From JABWBD01 sp040768665 (GTDB lineage Bacteria > Planctomycetota > Planctomycetia > Pirellulales > Thermoguttaceae): 64,000 nucleotides of DNA. The notes beneath the pieces are model-generated. The model ran no database searches, was not told where the DNA came from, and saw only the letters and a list, made by a program, of their open reading frames with translations. A program made the position numbers and the translations under genes. The stretch covers positions 186,001 through 250,000 of the forward strand of contig JAXGMN010000014.1 in the NCBI GenBank assembly GCA_040768665.1, in the 5' to 3' direction. Each line of letters starts with the position of its first letter. Position 1 is the stretch's first letter. Shown piece after piece: positions 18,101-27,272 of the stretch.

Positions 18101-19468
18101 CCTGCTTCTCCGCCGGGCCGTGTGTCGGTTGCCGAAATGGACAGACTCGTGGAAGCGGTCGACCGGCGGCTCAACTCGGCTGGGGAGAAGCTTGCCCGGG
18201 TACGGAAGCTGGACGATGGGCGGATCGAGATTGCACTGCTTCGCGACCGTGACGCGGACCGGCAGCGGGCCGAGCGGCTGCTGGCGCGGCAAGGGACGCT
18301 GGAGTTCCGCATCCTGGCCAGTAAACAACAGAACAAGGCGATCGTCGACGAGGCCGAGAAAGATCCTTCCAAGGCGGAGGTGCTCGACGATTCCGGCAAG
18401 AGATTGGCCTGGTGGGTGCCTGTCAAGGCGGGAGAGGAGAACGCCCTTGCCGGTCCGGACATCGTCCGGCGGACCAAGAGACAGGACGACCGCGAGGTTG
18501 TGGAAGTGCTTGTCGTCGCCGACCCTCACAACATCACCGGCGAGTACCTTACGAAGGCCGCGGTGGAGGTGGATAACCGCGGTCGTCCCTCGATCGCATT
18601 CACGTTCAACGATGCCGGTGGGCAACTCCTCGCCAAGCTGACGGGCGAGCACCTGCCCGACAGGAAAACCGGCGTTCTCCACCGGCTGGGCATGATCCTC
18701 GACGGCGTGCTTCACTCCGCACCCATCGTCGTTGCCACAATTGCCGGCAAGGGACAAATCACCGGCGATTTTACGGAAGAGCAAGCATCGGAGATCGCCG
18801 ACGCTTTGAATGCGGGCAGCCTGCCGGTGCGGATCCGATTGACGCCAAAGCCGAACCGCGTAGTGGCGGCCAAGCATTTGAAGACGCTTGCCATTGCGAT
18901 GCACAACTACTACGACGCCAAGGGTCGATTCCCGCCCGCTGTTCTCTACGGCCCGGATGGCACGACACCGTACAGTTGGCGCGTGGCCCTGCTGCCATTC
19001 CTCGGGCAGAAGGAGCTTTACGATCAGTATCATTTCGACGAGACCTGGGACAGCCCGAGGAATTGCCGGGTGATGGAGAGAATGCCTGGCGCGTTTTATT
19101 GTCTGGAGAAACGGGCAGAGTCCAAAGTGGCTTCCTATTTCGCCCTGGTCGGGCCGGGCACGATGTTCGACGGCAAGGAGGGGGCGTCGCTCGAAAGCGT
19201 CACGGATGGCAGTTCGAGCACCATTCTGCTCGTCGAAGCCAAGCGAGACATTCCCTGGACGAAGCCCGAAGATATCGCCTACGATCCCAACAAACCCGTG
19301 CCTGCATTGGGCGGCTGTGTTGAGGCGGGCTTCCACGCCGCCTTGGCCGATATTTCGGTGCACTTCGTGCCGAGCACAGTCGACGAGAACGTCCTGCGCG
19401 CGCTGATCACGAAGTCCGGCGGAGAGGCCGTGGAGGTCCCGCATGCACCGTCGTCGCCGCGACCTTGA
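15200..19468 (+). CDS. membrane Ser/Thr protein kinase fused to SecD-like and DUF1559-like domains
   Basis: The 1422-residue protein has five parts. Residues 7-26 form a zinc-ribbon-like set of four Cys (C7, C10, C23, C26). Residues about 66-355 are a Hanks-type kinase with glycine loop LLGCGGMGVVYKA, catalytic HRDIKPEN (Asp205) and DFG (Asp223). Residues about 380-490 form a PH-like beta domain (FFLWRRKYQMLL). Several membrane helices follow between about 510 and 930. Residues about 960-1215 resemble the first extracytoplasmic domain of SecD (GTLEFRIL; GRPSIAFTFNDAGG; MILDGVLHSAPIV). The last 200 residues resemble DUF1559 (LAIAMHNYYDAKGRFPPA; YSWRVALLPFLGQ). The kinase presumably responds to something sensed outside the membrane and acts with the adjacent sigma factor. 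Confidence 0.9.
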   Translation: MNAENRCAGCGAELAPNAPQGLCPACLLRRGLATETGATGKGDASQCREFVPPAPAELAPFFPDLEILELLGCGGMGVVYKARQKRLDRLVALKILSPTIGHAPAFAERFAREARAMAMLNHPCIVAVHDFGQAAMGGEGSEERGEKRNSAEAPLYYFLMEYVDGLNLRRLLDTGRLVPEEALAIVPQICDALQYAHDHGVVHRDIKPENVLLDKEGRVKIADFGIAKLVGKEATGPVQRTGEEGLATAEAGAASLALDESLTAAGQVIGTPQYMAPEQIEHPEQVDHRADIYSLGVVFYQMLTGELPVGRFASPSKKVHIDVRLDEVVLRALEKEPDRRYQQASEVKTEVETISSSPGRSRHGQVQAETGPSRTLGICSSYVTTPEHLTTFDGQFFLWRRKYQMLLNDRELSFARAGTATVIPLNAIRDLSIGRYPRAVNPAGIDLISVTYDEGGETKRLFFSPYERVFGLPSHFNEFVGEWFKAIRAAIVSATGREPNSTPARKLDVPPSSVAVYALWFIMLMPAVVLSIWLARTSGVTADVFPGTAGKAVLWVFVIGVALLVVARLFGARPSKAMGGVPTPAKTQQLADLVQMLLGSPFTSPLARMCANAAALGFLGFLASLRFVPLPGMHAFSGFAGFFGFFGLIGVAVIIELAARRKAKAQPKATRRQAARGTQADATVASATDDAAADEAQAQVKGPAIGLLVTGILNWVAIPLTLLAVSVLMPAIAARGGPAPQTLAPLFLALVPILALVLASLMVAAALMMKRLQGYWFAIAASVLAIVISPGNLIGLPIGIWALVVLSQRDVRTAFRRKSSARTNARSATATEKQRRIGMAALVICLAGIPSTLLLASLAGRNWSVWSVLALVLSVVMAALVSGIAGRRSGAGKAAVIISAVFLLLAAVFLAVVVSYELPRLLHDFGGWPDLTRLERANEKAAAAGAEAEKPATAEKPGGPVLIYEVEPASPPGRVSVAEMDRLVEAVDRRLNSAGEKLARVRKLDDGRIEIALLRDRDADRQRAERLLARQGTLEFRILASKQQNKAIVDEAEKDPSKAEVLDDSGKRLAWWVPVKAGEENALAGPDIVRRTKRQDDREVVEVLVVADPHNITGEYLTKAAVEVDNRGRPSIAFTFNDAGGQLLAKLTGEHLPDRKTGVLHRLGMILDGVLHSAPIVVATIAGKGQITGDFTEEQASEIADALNAGSLPVRIRLTPKPNRVVAAKHLKTLAIAMHNYYDAKGRFPPAVLYGPDGTTPYSWRVALLPFLGQKELYDQYHFDETWDSPRNCRVMERMPGAFYCLEKRAESKVASYFALVGPGTMFDGKEGASLESVTDGSSSTILLVEAKRDIPWTKPEDIAYDPNKPVPALGGCVEAGFHAALADISVHFVPSTVDENVLRALITKSGGEAVEVPHAPSSPRP

Positions 19469-19855
19469 GGGCAGGTTGAGGCGAGGGTAGGATGCATGGT
19501 CGGCCCGAATGGCCGAGGTGTCAGAAGCGACGACACAGGTACGGTTTCTACTGCTGGGTGTCCCGCAAAGATCCACTCCGGCATTGGCAATGGTCAAATG
19601 AGAAGCGGCCCATGCGGGTGGGCCGCCAATGCCTCCAGAAAAACGGTTGAAAGTAGACCAAACAATCTGCTATACAGAAGTTGACTGACTGCAAACGTCT
19701 GCTGAGTATCGGAGGAGCCGGCCCGCGCGTGGGCTGGTATCTCGAAGAGCCCGGAGCCGCCGGGGAGTCGCGGAACACCACCGAAAGGCGTTGCATGACA
19801 AGGTCGTTTGCGCCCTGCCGGATGCCAATCACGAACGACTCCTAGGGGTGCTTCC
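19469..19855. other. 387 bp intergenic, nothing recognised
   Basis: No supported gene or strong structure. Only short GC-rich partial inversions such as GCGGCCCATGCGGGTGGGCCGC (19606-19625 region) are present. Confidence 0.4.
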
Positions 19856-20830
19856 ATGGGGGATCAAGAAGTTCGAAACGGCTTGATCGGGCGGCGGCAG
19901 TTTCTGGCTCGGGTTTCGTCGATGGCGGCAGTTTCGCCAGTCGGCTTGAAAGGGGCATCGGCGCGAGGAACCGCCCCGGCTTGTCCCTTGAAGATTGCCG
20001 TATTCTCCGGAATGTTCAAGGCAATGCCTTTGAGAGCGGCGATCGAGACGGCGGCTGCCGTCGGGTATGAGGGGATCGAGATCATGGTGGGGTTCGGGGC
20101 CAACCATCTCGACGTGAACTGCTCTTCCGAACGGGCGCGTGAGATCAAGACCATCGCAGGCGATAACAACCTGGCGATCTGTCTGATCTACACTTCTCTC
20201 GGCAACAATGTGTTGGGTGGAGACAGACAGCGAAGGGAGGGGCTCGACGATGTCGAACGTTTCCTGGAAATCGGCGGCCGGATGTCATGCTCGATGGTGA
20301 AGGTGACGGCGGGCCGATTGAAGAACAGCGCCTTTCAAGACGACGAGGCGCGAACCGTGGCCGCCTGGCTCGCTCATGCCGCCGATCTCGCGGCGAAGCA
20401 CGGCGCGAGGATCGTCACGGAGATCCATTTCGGCCAGTATTGTGAAACGGTGGCCATGGCCTGCCGGATCATCGAGCTTGTTCAACGCCCGAACTTCGGC
20501 GTCATCCACGACGCGGGAAACCTGTACATCGCGGGCGACTCCTACGGAGAGGAGTCGGTCGATCGGCTGGGCGACCGGATTTTCCACGTCCATATCAAGG
20601 ACATGATGAAAGTCGCAGCGGACGACGGCGCGGCTCACGATCGTCCGACCAGCCGCTTCAAGCGGGCATTGTTGAATGAAGGAGACGTTGACCATTTGAG
20701 CTTGTTCCGGGGGCTCAAGAAGAAGGGCTACCGCGGTTATCTCTCCTGCGAAGCCACCGGCGGGGACGATCCCACGGCGGTGGCGAGGCATGAGTTTGCG
20801 GAGATGCAGAAGCTTCTGAGTCGCATTTAG
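19856..20830 (+). CDS. Tat-exported sugar phosphate isomerase/epimerase-like (xylose isomerase-like TIM barrel)
   Basis: The 324-residue protein starts at ATG 19856 (AGGGGTG upstream) with a twin-arginine-type leader GRRQFLARVSSMAAVSPVG. The remainder is a xylose-isomerase-like TIM barrel: AAIETAAAVGYEGIEIMVG, TEIHFGQYCETV, GVIHDAGNLYIAG, IFHVHIKDM and YLSCEATGGDD. The conserved acidic and His residues at strand ends are the usual metal ligands. Relatives of this type isomerise or epimerise sugars or inositols; the real substrate cannot be read from the sequence. The next gene, a VCBS-repeat protein, lies 59 bases downstream, so they may be co-transcribed. Confidence 0.85.
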   Translation: MGDQEVRNGLIGRRQFLARVSSMAAVSPVGLKGASARGTAPACPLKIAVFSGMFKAMPLRAAIETAAAVGYEGIEIMVGFGANHLDVNCSSERAREIKTIAGDNNLAICLIYTSLGNNVLGGDRQRREGLDDVERFLEIGGRMSCSMVKVTAGRLKNSAFQDDEARTVAAWLAHAADLAAKHGARIVTEIHFGQYCETVAMACRIIELVQRPNFGVIHDAGNLYIAGDSYGEESVDRLGDRIFHVHIKDMMKVAADDGAAHDRPTSRFKRALLNEGDVDHLSLFRGLKKKGYRGYLSCEATGGDDPTAVARHEFAEMQKLLSRI

Positions 20831-20889
20831 CAGAGGCCGAGAAGCATCGGGTGAATCGTTGAACAGGCAGATCGCAGGATATCGAAACC

Positions 20890-22065
20890 ATGACTCCCCT
20901 ACTGGTGCTCGCCATGTCGCTCGCTTCCGATCCGGTTTTTGTGCGTCACGACATCGACGGCTTCCCTGCCGGCTACCAGGTGGCGGTGGCAGATCTCAAC
21001 GGCAGCGGAAGGCCCGACGTGATTGCCCTGTCGACGGAGGCGGATCGCGTCGACTGGTATGAAAACCCGACCTGGCAACGGCGGCCGATCGCCCGAACCG
21101 CAAAGAACATCGACCTGGCCGCGCACGATATCGATGGCGACGGGCAATTGGAAATCGCCCTGGCCAGCGGATTCTATTTCGCCCAGTCGCGGCGTGGCGG
21201 TCAGATTGCCTGGCTGGGCCGTGCCGGGCGCCTCGACGAGCCCTGGTCCGCCCATCCGATCGCCGTCGATCCGGTCGTGCACCGCATTCGTTGGGGCGAT
21301 CTCGACGGCGACGGCCGCAAGGAGCTGATTCACGCCCCGCTGTTCGGTCCCGGATCGGAAGCGACCCGCAATCCGAAGCCGGCGCACCTCTGGGCGTTTC
21401 GCGCGCCGGCAAACCCGGCCCGGGACGCGTGGGAGACCTGGAAGATCGACGAAACGCTCACCGTGCTGCACGGGTTGTATGTTGCCGATCTCGACGGCGA
21501 TGGGCGTGACGAAATCCTTACGGCCAGCTTCGAGGGGATCTACCGGTTCGACTTTGAAGGCAGCACGGCGGAGGGCCAGTGGCGAAAACGCGAGTTGTCC
21601 TCGGGAGCGCCGCCGGTCGATGCGAAACCCGGAGCGGCGCGCGGTTCCAGCGAGATTGCGGTCGGCCGGTTCGGACCGGATCGGCCATTCCTGGTCGCGA
21701 TCGAACCGTGGCACGGGCACCAGCTTGTCGTCTACACGCAGCGCGGCGAGGCGTGGGTACGGCACGAGATCGACGGCACGCTTGACCAGGGACACGCTCT
21801 GGCGGTTGCCGATTTCGACGGCGACGGCGCCGACGAGATCGTTGCCGGGTGGCGGGGCGGCGAAGGAGGACTTGCCCTGTACGATCCGGCGGACTCGGGT
21901 GTGCCGTTTCGAAAGGAGGTGCTCGACCGGGGCATCGCGGTGGAAGGCGCGGTGGCCGTGGATATCAACGGCAACGGCCGGCTCGACCTGGTAGTCATCG
22001 CCGGACGGACCAACAACCTCGCGTGGTACGAGAATCGCCGCCCATCATCGCGACGCGGCAATTGA
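20890..22065 (+). CDS. FG-GAP/VCBS-repeat beta-propeller protein
   Basis: The 391-residue protein consists of repeated calcium-loop motifs at strand ends: DLNGSGRPD, DIDGDGQLE, DLDGDGRKE, DLDGDGRDE, DFDGDGADE and DINGNGRLD. Six such D-x-[DN]-x-[DNS]-G motifs indicate a seven-bladed VCBS/FG-GAP propeller. Between them are WYENPTWQRRPI-like strands common in planctomycete propellers related to the N-terminal part of aldos-2-ulose dehydratase. The short hydrophobic start may be a weak signal peptide. It is likely exported and may bind or process carbohydrate. It ends 12 bases from the convergent AEC transporter gene. Confidence 0.82.
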   Translation: MTPLLVLAMSLASDPVFVRHDIDGFPAGYQVAVADLNGSGRPDVIALSTEADRVDWYENPTWQRRPIARTAKNIDLAAHDIDGDGQLEIALASGFYFAQSRRGGQIAWLGRAGRLDEPWSAHPIAVDPVVHRIRWGDLDGDGRKELIHAPLFGPGSEATRNPKPAHLWAFRAPANPARDAWETWKIDETLTVLHGLYVADLDGDGRDEILTASFEGIYRFDFEGSTAEGQWRKRELSSGAPPVDAKPGAARGSSEIAVGRFGPDRPFLVAIEPWHGHQLVVYTQRGEAWVRHEIDGTLDQGHALAVADFDGDGADEIVAGWRGGEGGLALYDPADSGVPFRKEVLDRGIAVEGAVAVDINGNGRLDLVVIAGRTNNLAWYENRRPSSRRGN

Positions 22066-22077
22066 GCCCGTGCGCTG

Positions 22078-23070
22078 CTAACTCGCCAGTTCAAGCCACC
22101 ACAACCCCACCGGGATCCATAGCGGAATCGTCAGCAGGCTGACCAGCGAGGTCGACAGCGCCACCCTCAGGGCGATGCCCGGCGAGCCGCCGTAAAGCCG
22201 AGCCATGATGATCGGAAAGACGGCCGAGGGCATGGCCGCTTCCACGGCGATCACCCGCTTCAACTCGTCGGTTCCGGGAACGAATGCTGCGCCGAGTAGG
22301 AAGAGCGCCGGCAGTACGCCCAGACGGAGCAGGCACGCCCAGCTCATCATCCTGGCCATGCCGGCGCGGCTGCGGGCGTTTCCGTTGGGACGCAATTCGT
22401 CGGCGATCGTCGCCCCGATCAACAGCAGGGCCAGCGGGATGGCCGCCTGGCCGAGCCACGTGACGCCCGTGGCGAAAAGCGGGACGAGCGATTCGGGCAG
22501 ATAGCGGTCCGTGGGCAGATAGTTCAGCGCCAGCGCGACGACAATCGTTACGCTGGGCGGATTGATCATCTGGCGCCACCATCGCTTGCCGAGTTCGCCG
22601 CGGATTACCGTCACACCGAGCGTCCAGAACGCCAGTTCCGCGCCCACGTTGTGGACGAAGAGAACGCCGAGTGTCGCCCGGTCGAACAGAATCGTGATCA
22701 GCGGGATGGCGAGATAGCCGTAGTTATAAATGCCGACGGCAAATGCGAAGGTGCGGCGCTCGCGAGCGTCGGCAAGCCCGGTGATCGCGTATCCGAGACG
22801 CACGAAAACCAAGGCAACGACCAGGCCGGCGGACATGGTCGCAAAACCGATCAGCGGCGGCAGGGCCACGTTGCCGGTGTGCTTCAGCGCCGGATTTCCG
22901 ACGACCGACGTAAGGATCAGGCAGGGCATCAGCACCCGGATGATCAGTTGCAGCAGGCTGTGGTCGGCCTCTTCGTTAAGCCAGCCGGCGAGCCGGGCGG
23001 CCGCGCCCACGCCGATCACGGCGAAGACGGAGACCGACGCCCCGATGATCGAGAGCCACTGTTCGATCAC
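22078..23070 (-). CDS. AEC family (auxin efflux carrier-like) transporter
   Basis: The 330-residue membrane protein has about ten helices in the 5+5 arrangement of the AEC family. Typical segments are VFAVIGVGAAARLAGWL at the N-terminus, MPCLILTSVVGNPAL and FAVGIYNYGYLAIPLI in the first half, and AIPLALLLIGATIADEL plus AAMPSAVFPIIMARLYGG in the second. AEC proteins move organic anions across the inner membrane. Its ATG (23070) overlaps the stop of the upstream MATE gene by four bases, so the two transporters are translationally coupled. The substrate is unknown. Confidence 0.88.
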   Translation of the reverse strand: MIEQWLSIIGASVSVFAVIGVGAAARLAGWLNEEADHSLLQLIIRVLMPCLILTSVVGNPALKHTGNVALPPLIGFATMSAGLVVALVFVRLGYAITGLADARERRTFAFAVGIYNYGYLAIPLITILFDRATLGVLFVHNVGAELAFWTLGVTVIRGELGKRWWRQMINPPSVTIVVALALNYLPTDRYLPESLVPLFATGVTWLGQAAIPLALLLIGATIADELRPNGNARSRAGMARMMSWACLLRLGVLPALFLLGAAFVPGTDELKRVIAVEAAMPSAVFPIIMARLYGGSPGIALRVALSTSLVSLLTIPLWIPVGLWWLELAS

Positions 23071-24701
23071 GGTTCGATGAGCTCCGACGGCGCGGGTATC
23101 TCCGCGTGCGACTCCAGCAGGCCGCCTGCGATCCGCCGCTTCGGCGCAGTGCTTGAGCCGGACGATATGCCGGCCGCCGGGCCGCCCGCGCGCGGCGAAT
23201 GCGGGCGCACGCCTTCCGCAATCTGGGGAAGCAGCGGCTCGTCACCAAACTGGCCGACCCTGTCGGGCTCGATCACCTGCATGTGGCGCCAGTGCCCCTG
23301 GAGAAACCGCCCCAGGTAGATCAGCCCCAAAGCGCAGATCCAGCCGGTCACGACGATCCAGCACCAGGTCAACCCCAAGCCGAACCACTGGATGCCAAAC
23401 CAGGTGGCCAGCACCGGCCCCGGCGAGACGATGAGGTTGTTCCAGAGTATGAAGCGAGTGTCGCCGGCCCCTTTCAGAGCGCCGACGAAGACGATATTCA
23501 TGGCATCGAACAGGCAGTACGCGGCCACGAACCGCAGCAAGACCACCGTCACGTTGCGGAGCTCGGCGAACTGCTCGGGCGAGGCTCCGGCAGCATGCCC
23601 CATCATCAACAGATCGGGCCCGAGGACATAGAGCAGGCCCATCGCGCCGGTGTAAACGCCGGCGATCCAGGCCGAGGTCCAGGTGGCGCGGGCGGCCAGA
23701 TCCGGACGCTTGGAACCGAGTTGCTGTCCGACGATCGTGCTCACCGCCAGCCCCAGACCCAGCATGGGCACGAATGCGACACTATTGATGTTGAATGCCA
23801 GCGTCGTGGCGGCCATCGCGGCTTCGCCAAGGCGGCCTACCAGCAGCAGGAAGATGGAAAAAGCCGCCACCTCGACCAGAAGCTGAAGTCCGTTCGGGCC
23901 GCCGAATCGCACCAGCCGGGCCAGCAGAGGCCCGTCGATCCGCCGCCCAGTGACGACGTGGAAGACACGACGGTTGGCTGTTGTATGCATGAAACCCACG
24001 TAGAGCAGCACCCGAAACCACTGCGAGACAACGGTCGCCCAGGCGGCTCCTTCGATGCCCATCGCAGGCAGTCCCCAGTGGCCGAAGATCCATGCATAGT
24101 CCAGCGCGACGTTCATCGCCGCGCCGGCCGAATCGACGAGCATCACCACCCAAGTCACGCCGCGGCCGGTGAAGAACGTCGACAAGGCTCCGCAAAGCAC
24201 GCCGGCCCCGGCGCCGTAGGCAAGTACCTGGAAGTACGTCACCTCCTGATCGAGCAACGGGCCGCTGTGACCGGCGAGGGTAAACACCACCGGCGCCAGC
24301 GGAATGGCCGCCAGGAACAAGGGAATGCTCGCCAAGGCGATCCACACTCCCTGCCACACCGACACCCCGATCCGTTCCGGGCGCCCGGCGCCATGGTATT
24401 GTGCGACGAATGTATTTGCGTAGGAAGCCAGCCCCAACGGCAGGCAGATCATCGTGAAGTGGAGCATTCCGGCCGGGAGCGATGCCGCCATCGCGTCGCG
24501 CGAGTGCCAAAGGAGGAACATCCGGTCGATGAAATTCATCACCGTCCAGGACATGGTCGACACGATCAGCGGCAGGGCAAGCACGAGCACTTCGCGCCCG
24601 CCACAGCGGCGGCCCCACCAGGTCTGGATACGGGCCGATTCATCGGATTCGAGACAGGGAGCTTCTTGCACAGTCGAGTTTTCTGCAGATCCGGCGGCCA
24701 C
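23067..24701 (-). CDS. MATE family efflux protein
   Basis: The 544-residue protein has twelve predicted membrane helices and MATE signatures: VLALPLIVSTMSWTVMNFID in helix 1, FVAQYHGAGRPERIG after helix 2, and SVAFVPMLGLGLAVSTIVGQ with QLGSKRPDLAARA in the second half. The last 60 residues are a charged, proline-rich cytoplasmic tail not found in typical MATE proteins. MATE transporters exchange cationic drugs or metabolites for Na+ or H+. It is the first gene of a two-gene unit with the AEC transporter (4-base overlap). Confidence 0.9.
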   Translation of the reverse strand: MAAGSAENSTVQEAPCLESDESARIQTWWGRRCGGREVLVLALPLIVSTMSWTVMNFIDRMFLLWHSRDAMAASLPAGMLHFTMICLPLGLASYANTFVAQYHGAGRPERIGVSVWQGVWIALASIPLFLAAIPLAPVVFTLAGHSGPLLDQEVTYFQVLAYGAGAGVLCGALSTFFTGRGVTWVVMLVDSAGAAMNVALDYAWIFGHWGLPAMGIEGAAWATVVSQWFRVLLYVGFMHTTANRRVFHVVTGRRIDGPLLARLVRFGGPNGLQLLVEVAAFSIFLLLVGRLGEAAMAATTLAFNINSVAFVPMLGLGLAVSTIVGQQLGSKRPDLAARATWTSAWIAGVYTGAMGLLYVLGPDLLMMGHAAGASPEQFAELRNVTVVLLRFVAAYCLFDAMNIVFVGALKGAGDTRFILWNNLIVSPGPVLATWFGIQWFGLGLTWCWIVVTGWICALGLIYLGRFLQGHWRHMQVIEPDRVGQFGDEPLLPQIAEGVRPHSPRAGGPAAGISSGSSTAPKRRIAGGLLESHAEIPAPSELIEP

Positions 24702-24926
24702 CAGACCGGAGCAAGTGGAAGGATTGCTGATGGGGGGGCGGAGTGTCCGTCTCCAATCCCACCATTATCGTCTCCCTGGAGCGACCTCGCCAGAGGCAAA
24801 AAGGTTCGCGTTCGAGTGTTCTCGGGAAGCGGGACGTTCACGGTTGAGGGTAGGTTGGGGGCTTTGGGTGCGGAGTCAGGCATGGCTCGGAGCGGACGTG
24901 AGATTGGCAACTTGGTTGGTAACTCC

Positions 24927-24951
24927 AGGTCCCGCTCGGCAAGCGGGACCT
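24927..24951. repeat. short perfect hairpin in intergenic DNA
   Basis: AGGTCCCGCT (24927-24936) and AGCGGGACCT (24942-24951) form a perfect 10-bp stem with a CGGCA loop. It lies 39 bases after the stop of the minus-strand TPR gene and may serve as its terminator, although no T-run follows in either direction. Confidence 0.6.
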
Positions 24952-24989
24952 ACCACGCGAGGCTGATTCCGTCAGTGCAACTCGCCCCA

Positions 24990-27272
24990 TTACACCCGGC
25001 TAAGATCCAGTTCCAGGTCTCCCTGGACGGTGGGGACGATCCTCCGCTCGGATTTAACACCCGTAGCGAGAAACGGGGGGAGCGCGAGAAGGCAGCCTTC
25101 CAGCAGCTCGAGTTCCCATGCCAAAGGAGGGCGAACGGACCGGCCTGGGTTGACTCGCATGGCGACCGGATAGGCTTCGGGACCAGCGATGGGCCACCCG
25201 TATTTCTCCGCCATATCGAGATCACGGGCCGGCGCGGCGAATTCTTCGTCGAACGTGACCGACAGCGCCGAGACGCGACGCGAGTGTTCGTCCTCTTCAA
25301 TCTCTTCCCGCATCAGCGAGCACAGGACTTCCGGATCCTCGTAGAGCGCAATGCCGAGCGTCATCCCCGATTGGCCCATCACGGCGGCGTACCAGGTGCC
25401 GTTGGTGAATTTGTCGCAGTGGATCCGGATCATCCGATCGCCGGGAATCATCCGCCAGGGAGCACGGCGGTAGAACTCGGCGGCAGCCGCATAGAATCCG
25501 CCGACCTGTTCGTGCGTCATCCCGGGCACGTCGACCAGCGGACGGGGGCCAATCCCTTCGGACAGATGGTCGCCGAGACCTTCGAAGACGGCGTTGGCCG
25601 CCGGCAGGTCGTCGACGACTTCACAGCAGATATCGAAGGCTTCGAGGCGCGGACGAAGCGCCGAAGCGTACTCGGGCGACTGGAGCTCGACCGTGCCGGG
25701 GCGGTGCGGATCACCGGCCATCGGCTGAGCCATCGCGCGGAGCAGCACGTTCCAGAGAGAATCTGCAGTCGGCAGCTCCAGCGAAAGATCTTGAGCCAGG
25801 ACCAGGTTGCCGTCGGCATCGACGACGAGCACCGACCAGGGGCGCATCGCCTCGCCCTCGCTGTCGACCCAGGCCGGCAGCCGCCTGGCGTCGATCTGCC
25901 ACGTCGCGCCGGCATATTGGGGGACATCCTCGGGATCAAATTGGCCGGCTTCGACGCTCGCGGCCCCCTCAACACCACCGAGGACGGACATCGATTTCAT
26001 CTGTCCGACGATCTCGTCGACTGCCGCCAACTCGCCGACCACGCTGCACTCGACGCCAATCTGTCCGAGCCGGGTCCGCCAGGCGTTGTACAAGGTCTTC
26101 AGGCGTACCTCGATTTTTCGCGGCCGGCGAGGCTCGCCCTGTCCGTCGAGCATTGCGCCGATGAGTTGATCCCAAACGGCTCCGGGCGAGGGGCGCTCGT
26201 GTTCGGCGTGGACGGTCAGCAAGCGGTTTTCTTCCGCGTCGATCACCAGCACGATCCAGGGCCGGCCCGCGTCGCCCGCCTCGTCCAGCAGATGCGGCGC
26301 CCGCTGAAGGTCGACCTGCCAGACCTCTTCTGCCTGAGGCAGCGAGGCGACCCGGGGTTTAATCCGCTTCCAGGGAACGGGTGGGCGAGGGCCTTGCTCC
26401 GGCGGCGCCACCCGCAACATCTTGCGGACCCAGGAAACCGCACCCGGCGTATTCCTCCAGTGGCGAAGCTGAGCGGCCGCATAGTTGACCGCTTCGTCTT
26501 CCTCGCCATGCGCGACGAGCTCCGGAGTTTCGGCCGGAATGGCTCGATTGCCGGTCAGGTACTCCGGGAGGTAGGCGTTGGCTTCCGCGGCAGCGGCCAG
26601 GGCCTCGCGAGCGCTAGGGCTGTCGCCCTGTTTTCGGAACTCGAGTAGCGCGCAGGTATACTTCCAGCCGGCCGAGCCATCCTCTTCGTAATCGGCGAGC
26701 AGAGCTTCCAACTCGTCGTGCTGCTCCAGGTCGAGCAGGCTGTCCGCGAGGGTATACCGGACGCCCTGGTTGTCGTTCGGGTTCAGCCGGAGCATTTCCC
26801 GGTAGTGCGACAGGGCCTCTTCACGGCGGCCGGCCTCCCAGAGCGTGCGGCCAAGGGCGAACTTCGCACGCATGTAGGGCCGCGTCTCGAGATGGCCCCA
26901 AAACTCGCCTTCAAGTTTCCGGAAGGCCTTTTTGCCGATGGCCCGCTCGCCGGCCGCGACCGCCTGCTCGTAGCGATTGAGCGATTCTTCCAGGGATTCG
27001 GCCTCCTCGGCCAGCAGCACGTACGCATCGGCGCAGTCGGCGCACAGTTCAAGGGCTTGCCGCGCGAGGGACTCGCGCCGACGCGGATCGTCTTCGTCGT
27101 AGGCCGCGTAGACCATCTCCTGGGCTTGCGACAGCGGAGTGTCCTCGCCGCCGAAGAGTTGCTGCGCGAACTGTTGCATGGCGCGTTCCATCGCCCGGCG
27201 GTCGAACGGCAGTTCTCCGCCTGAATTGGACTGCCTTCCCGGCTTCTTGCCCTTCTGCTTCTTCTTGGCCAT
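24990..27272 (-). CDS. TPR protein with tandem DUF6930-like domains, uncharacterised
   Basis: The 760-residue protein begins MAKKKQKGKKPGRQ at 27272, a lysine-rich start; open codons upstream look non-coding. Residues about 30-240 contain tetratricopeptide-like helices (YMRAKFALGRTLWEAGRREE; ALSHYREMLRLNPNDNQGVR). Two homologous alpha/beta units follow, one around RPWIVLVIDAEENRLLTVHA and one around RPWSVLVVDADGNLVLAQDL, each ending in a helix-strand pair (IGVECSVVGEL; FDICCEVVDDL). They resemble DUF6930, seen in TPR-containing conserved hypotheticals. The protein is acidic and lacks a signal peptide, so it is probably cytoplasmic. The function is unknown. Confidence 0.72.
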   Translation of the reverse strand: MAKKKQKGKKPGRQSNSGGELPFDRRAMERAMQQFAQQLFGGEDTPLSQAQEMVYAAYDEDDPRRRESLARQALELCADCADAYVLLAEEAESLEESLNRYEQAVAAGERAIGKKAFRKLEGEFWGHLETRPYMRAKFALGRTLWEAGRREEALSHYREMLRLNPNDNQGVRYTLADSLLDLEQHDELEALLADYEEDGSAGWKYTCALLEFRKQGDSPSAREALAAAAEANAYLPEYLTGNRAIPAETPELVAHGEEDEAVNYAAAQLRHWRNTPGAVSWVRKMLRVAPPEQGPRPPVPWKRIKPRVASLPQAEEVWQVDLQRAPHLLDEAGDAGRPWIVLVIDAEENRLLTVHAEHERPSPGAVWDQLIGAMLDGQGEPRRPRKIEVRLKTLYNAWRTRLGQIGVECSVVGELAAVDEIVGQMKSMSVLGGVEGAASVEAGQFDPEDVPQYAGATWQIDARRLPAWVDSEGEAMRPWSVLVVDADGNLVLAQDLSLELPTADSLWNVLLRAMAQPMAGDPHRPGTVELQSPEYASALRPRLEAFDICCEVVDDLPAANAVFEGLGDHLSEGIGPRPLVDVPGMTHEQVGGFYAAAAEFYRRAPWRMIPGDRMIRIHCDKFTNGTWYAAVMGQSGMTLGIALYEDPEVLCSLMREEIEEDEHSRRVSALSVTFDEEFAAPARDLDMAEKYGWPIAGPEAYPVAMRVNPGRSVRPPLAWELELLEGCLLALPPFLATGVKSERRIVPTVQGDLELDLSRV

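Noticed and set aside
17951..19597. 548-codon minus-strand frame
   Set aside because: It is antisense to the SecD-like and DUF1559-like parts of the kinase gene, with unlikely composition.
23199..26648. 1149-codon open frame on the plus strand
   Set aside because: It runs antisense to the MATE and TPR-protein genes; the length comes from GC-rich codon phase, the composition is His/Arg/Gly/Pro-rich and no domain is seen.
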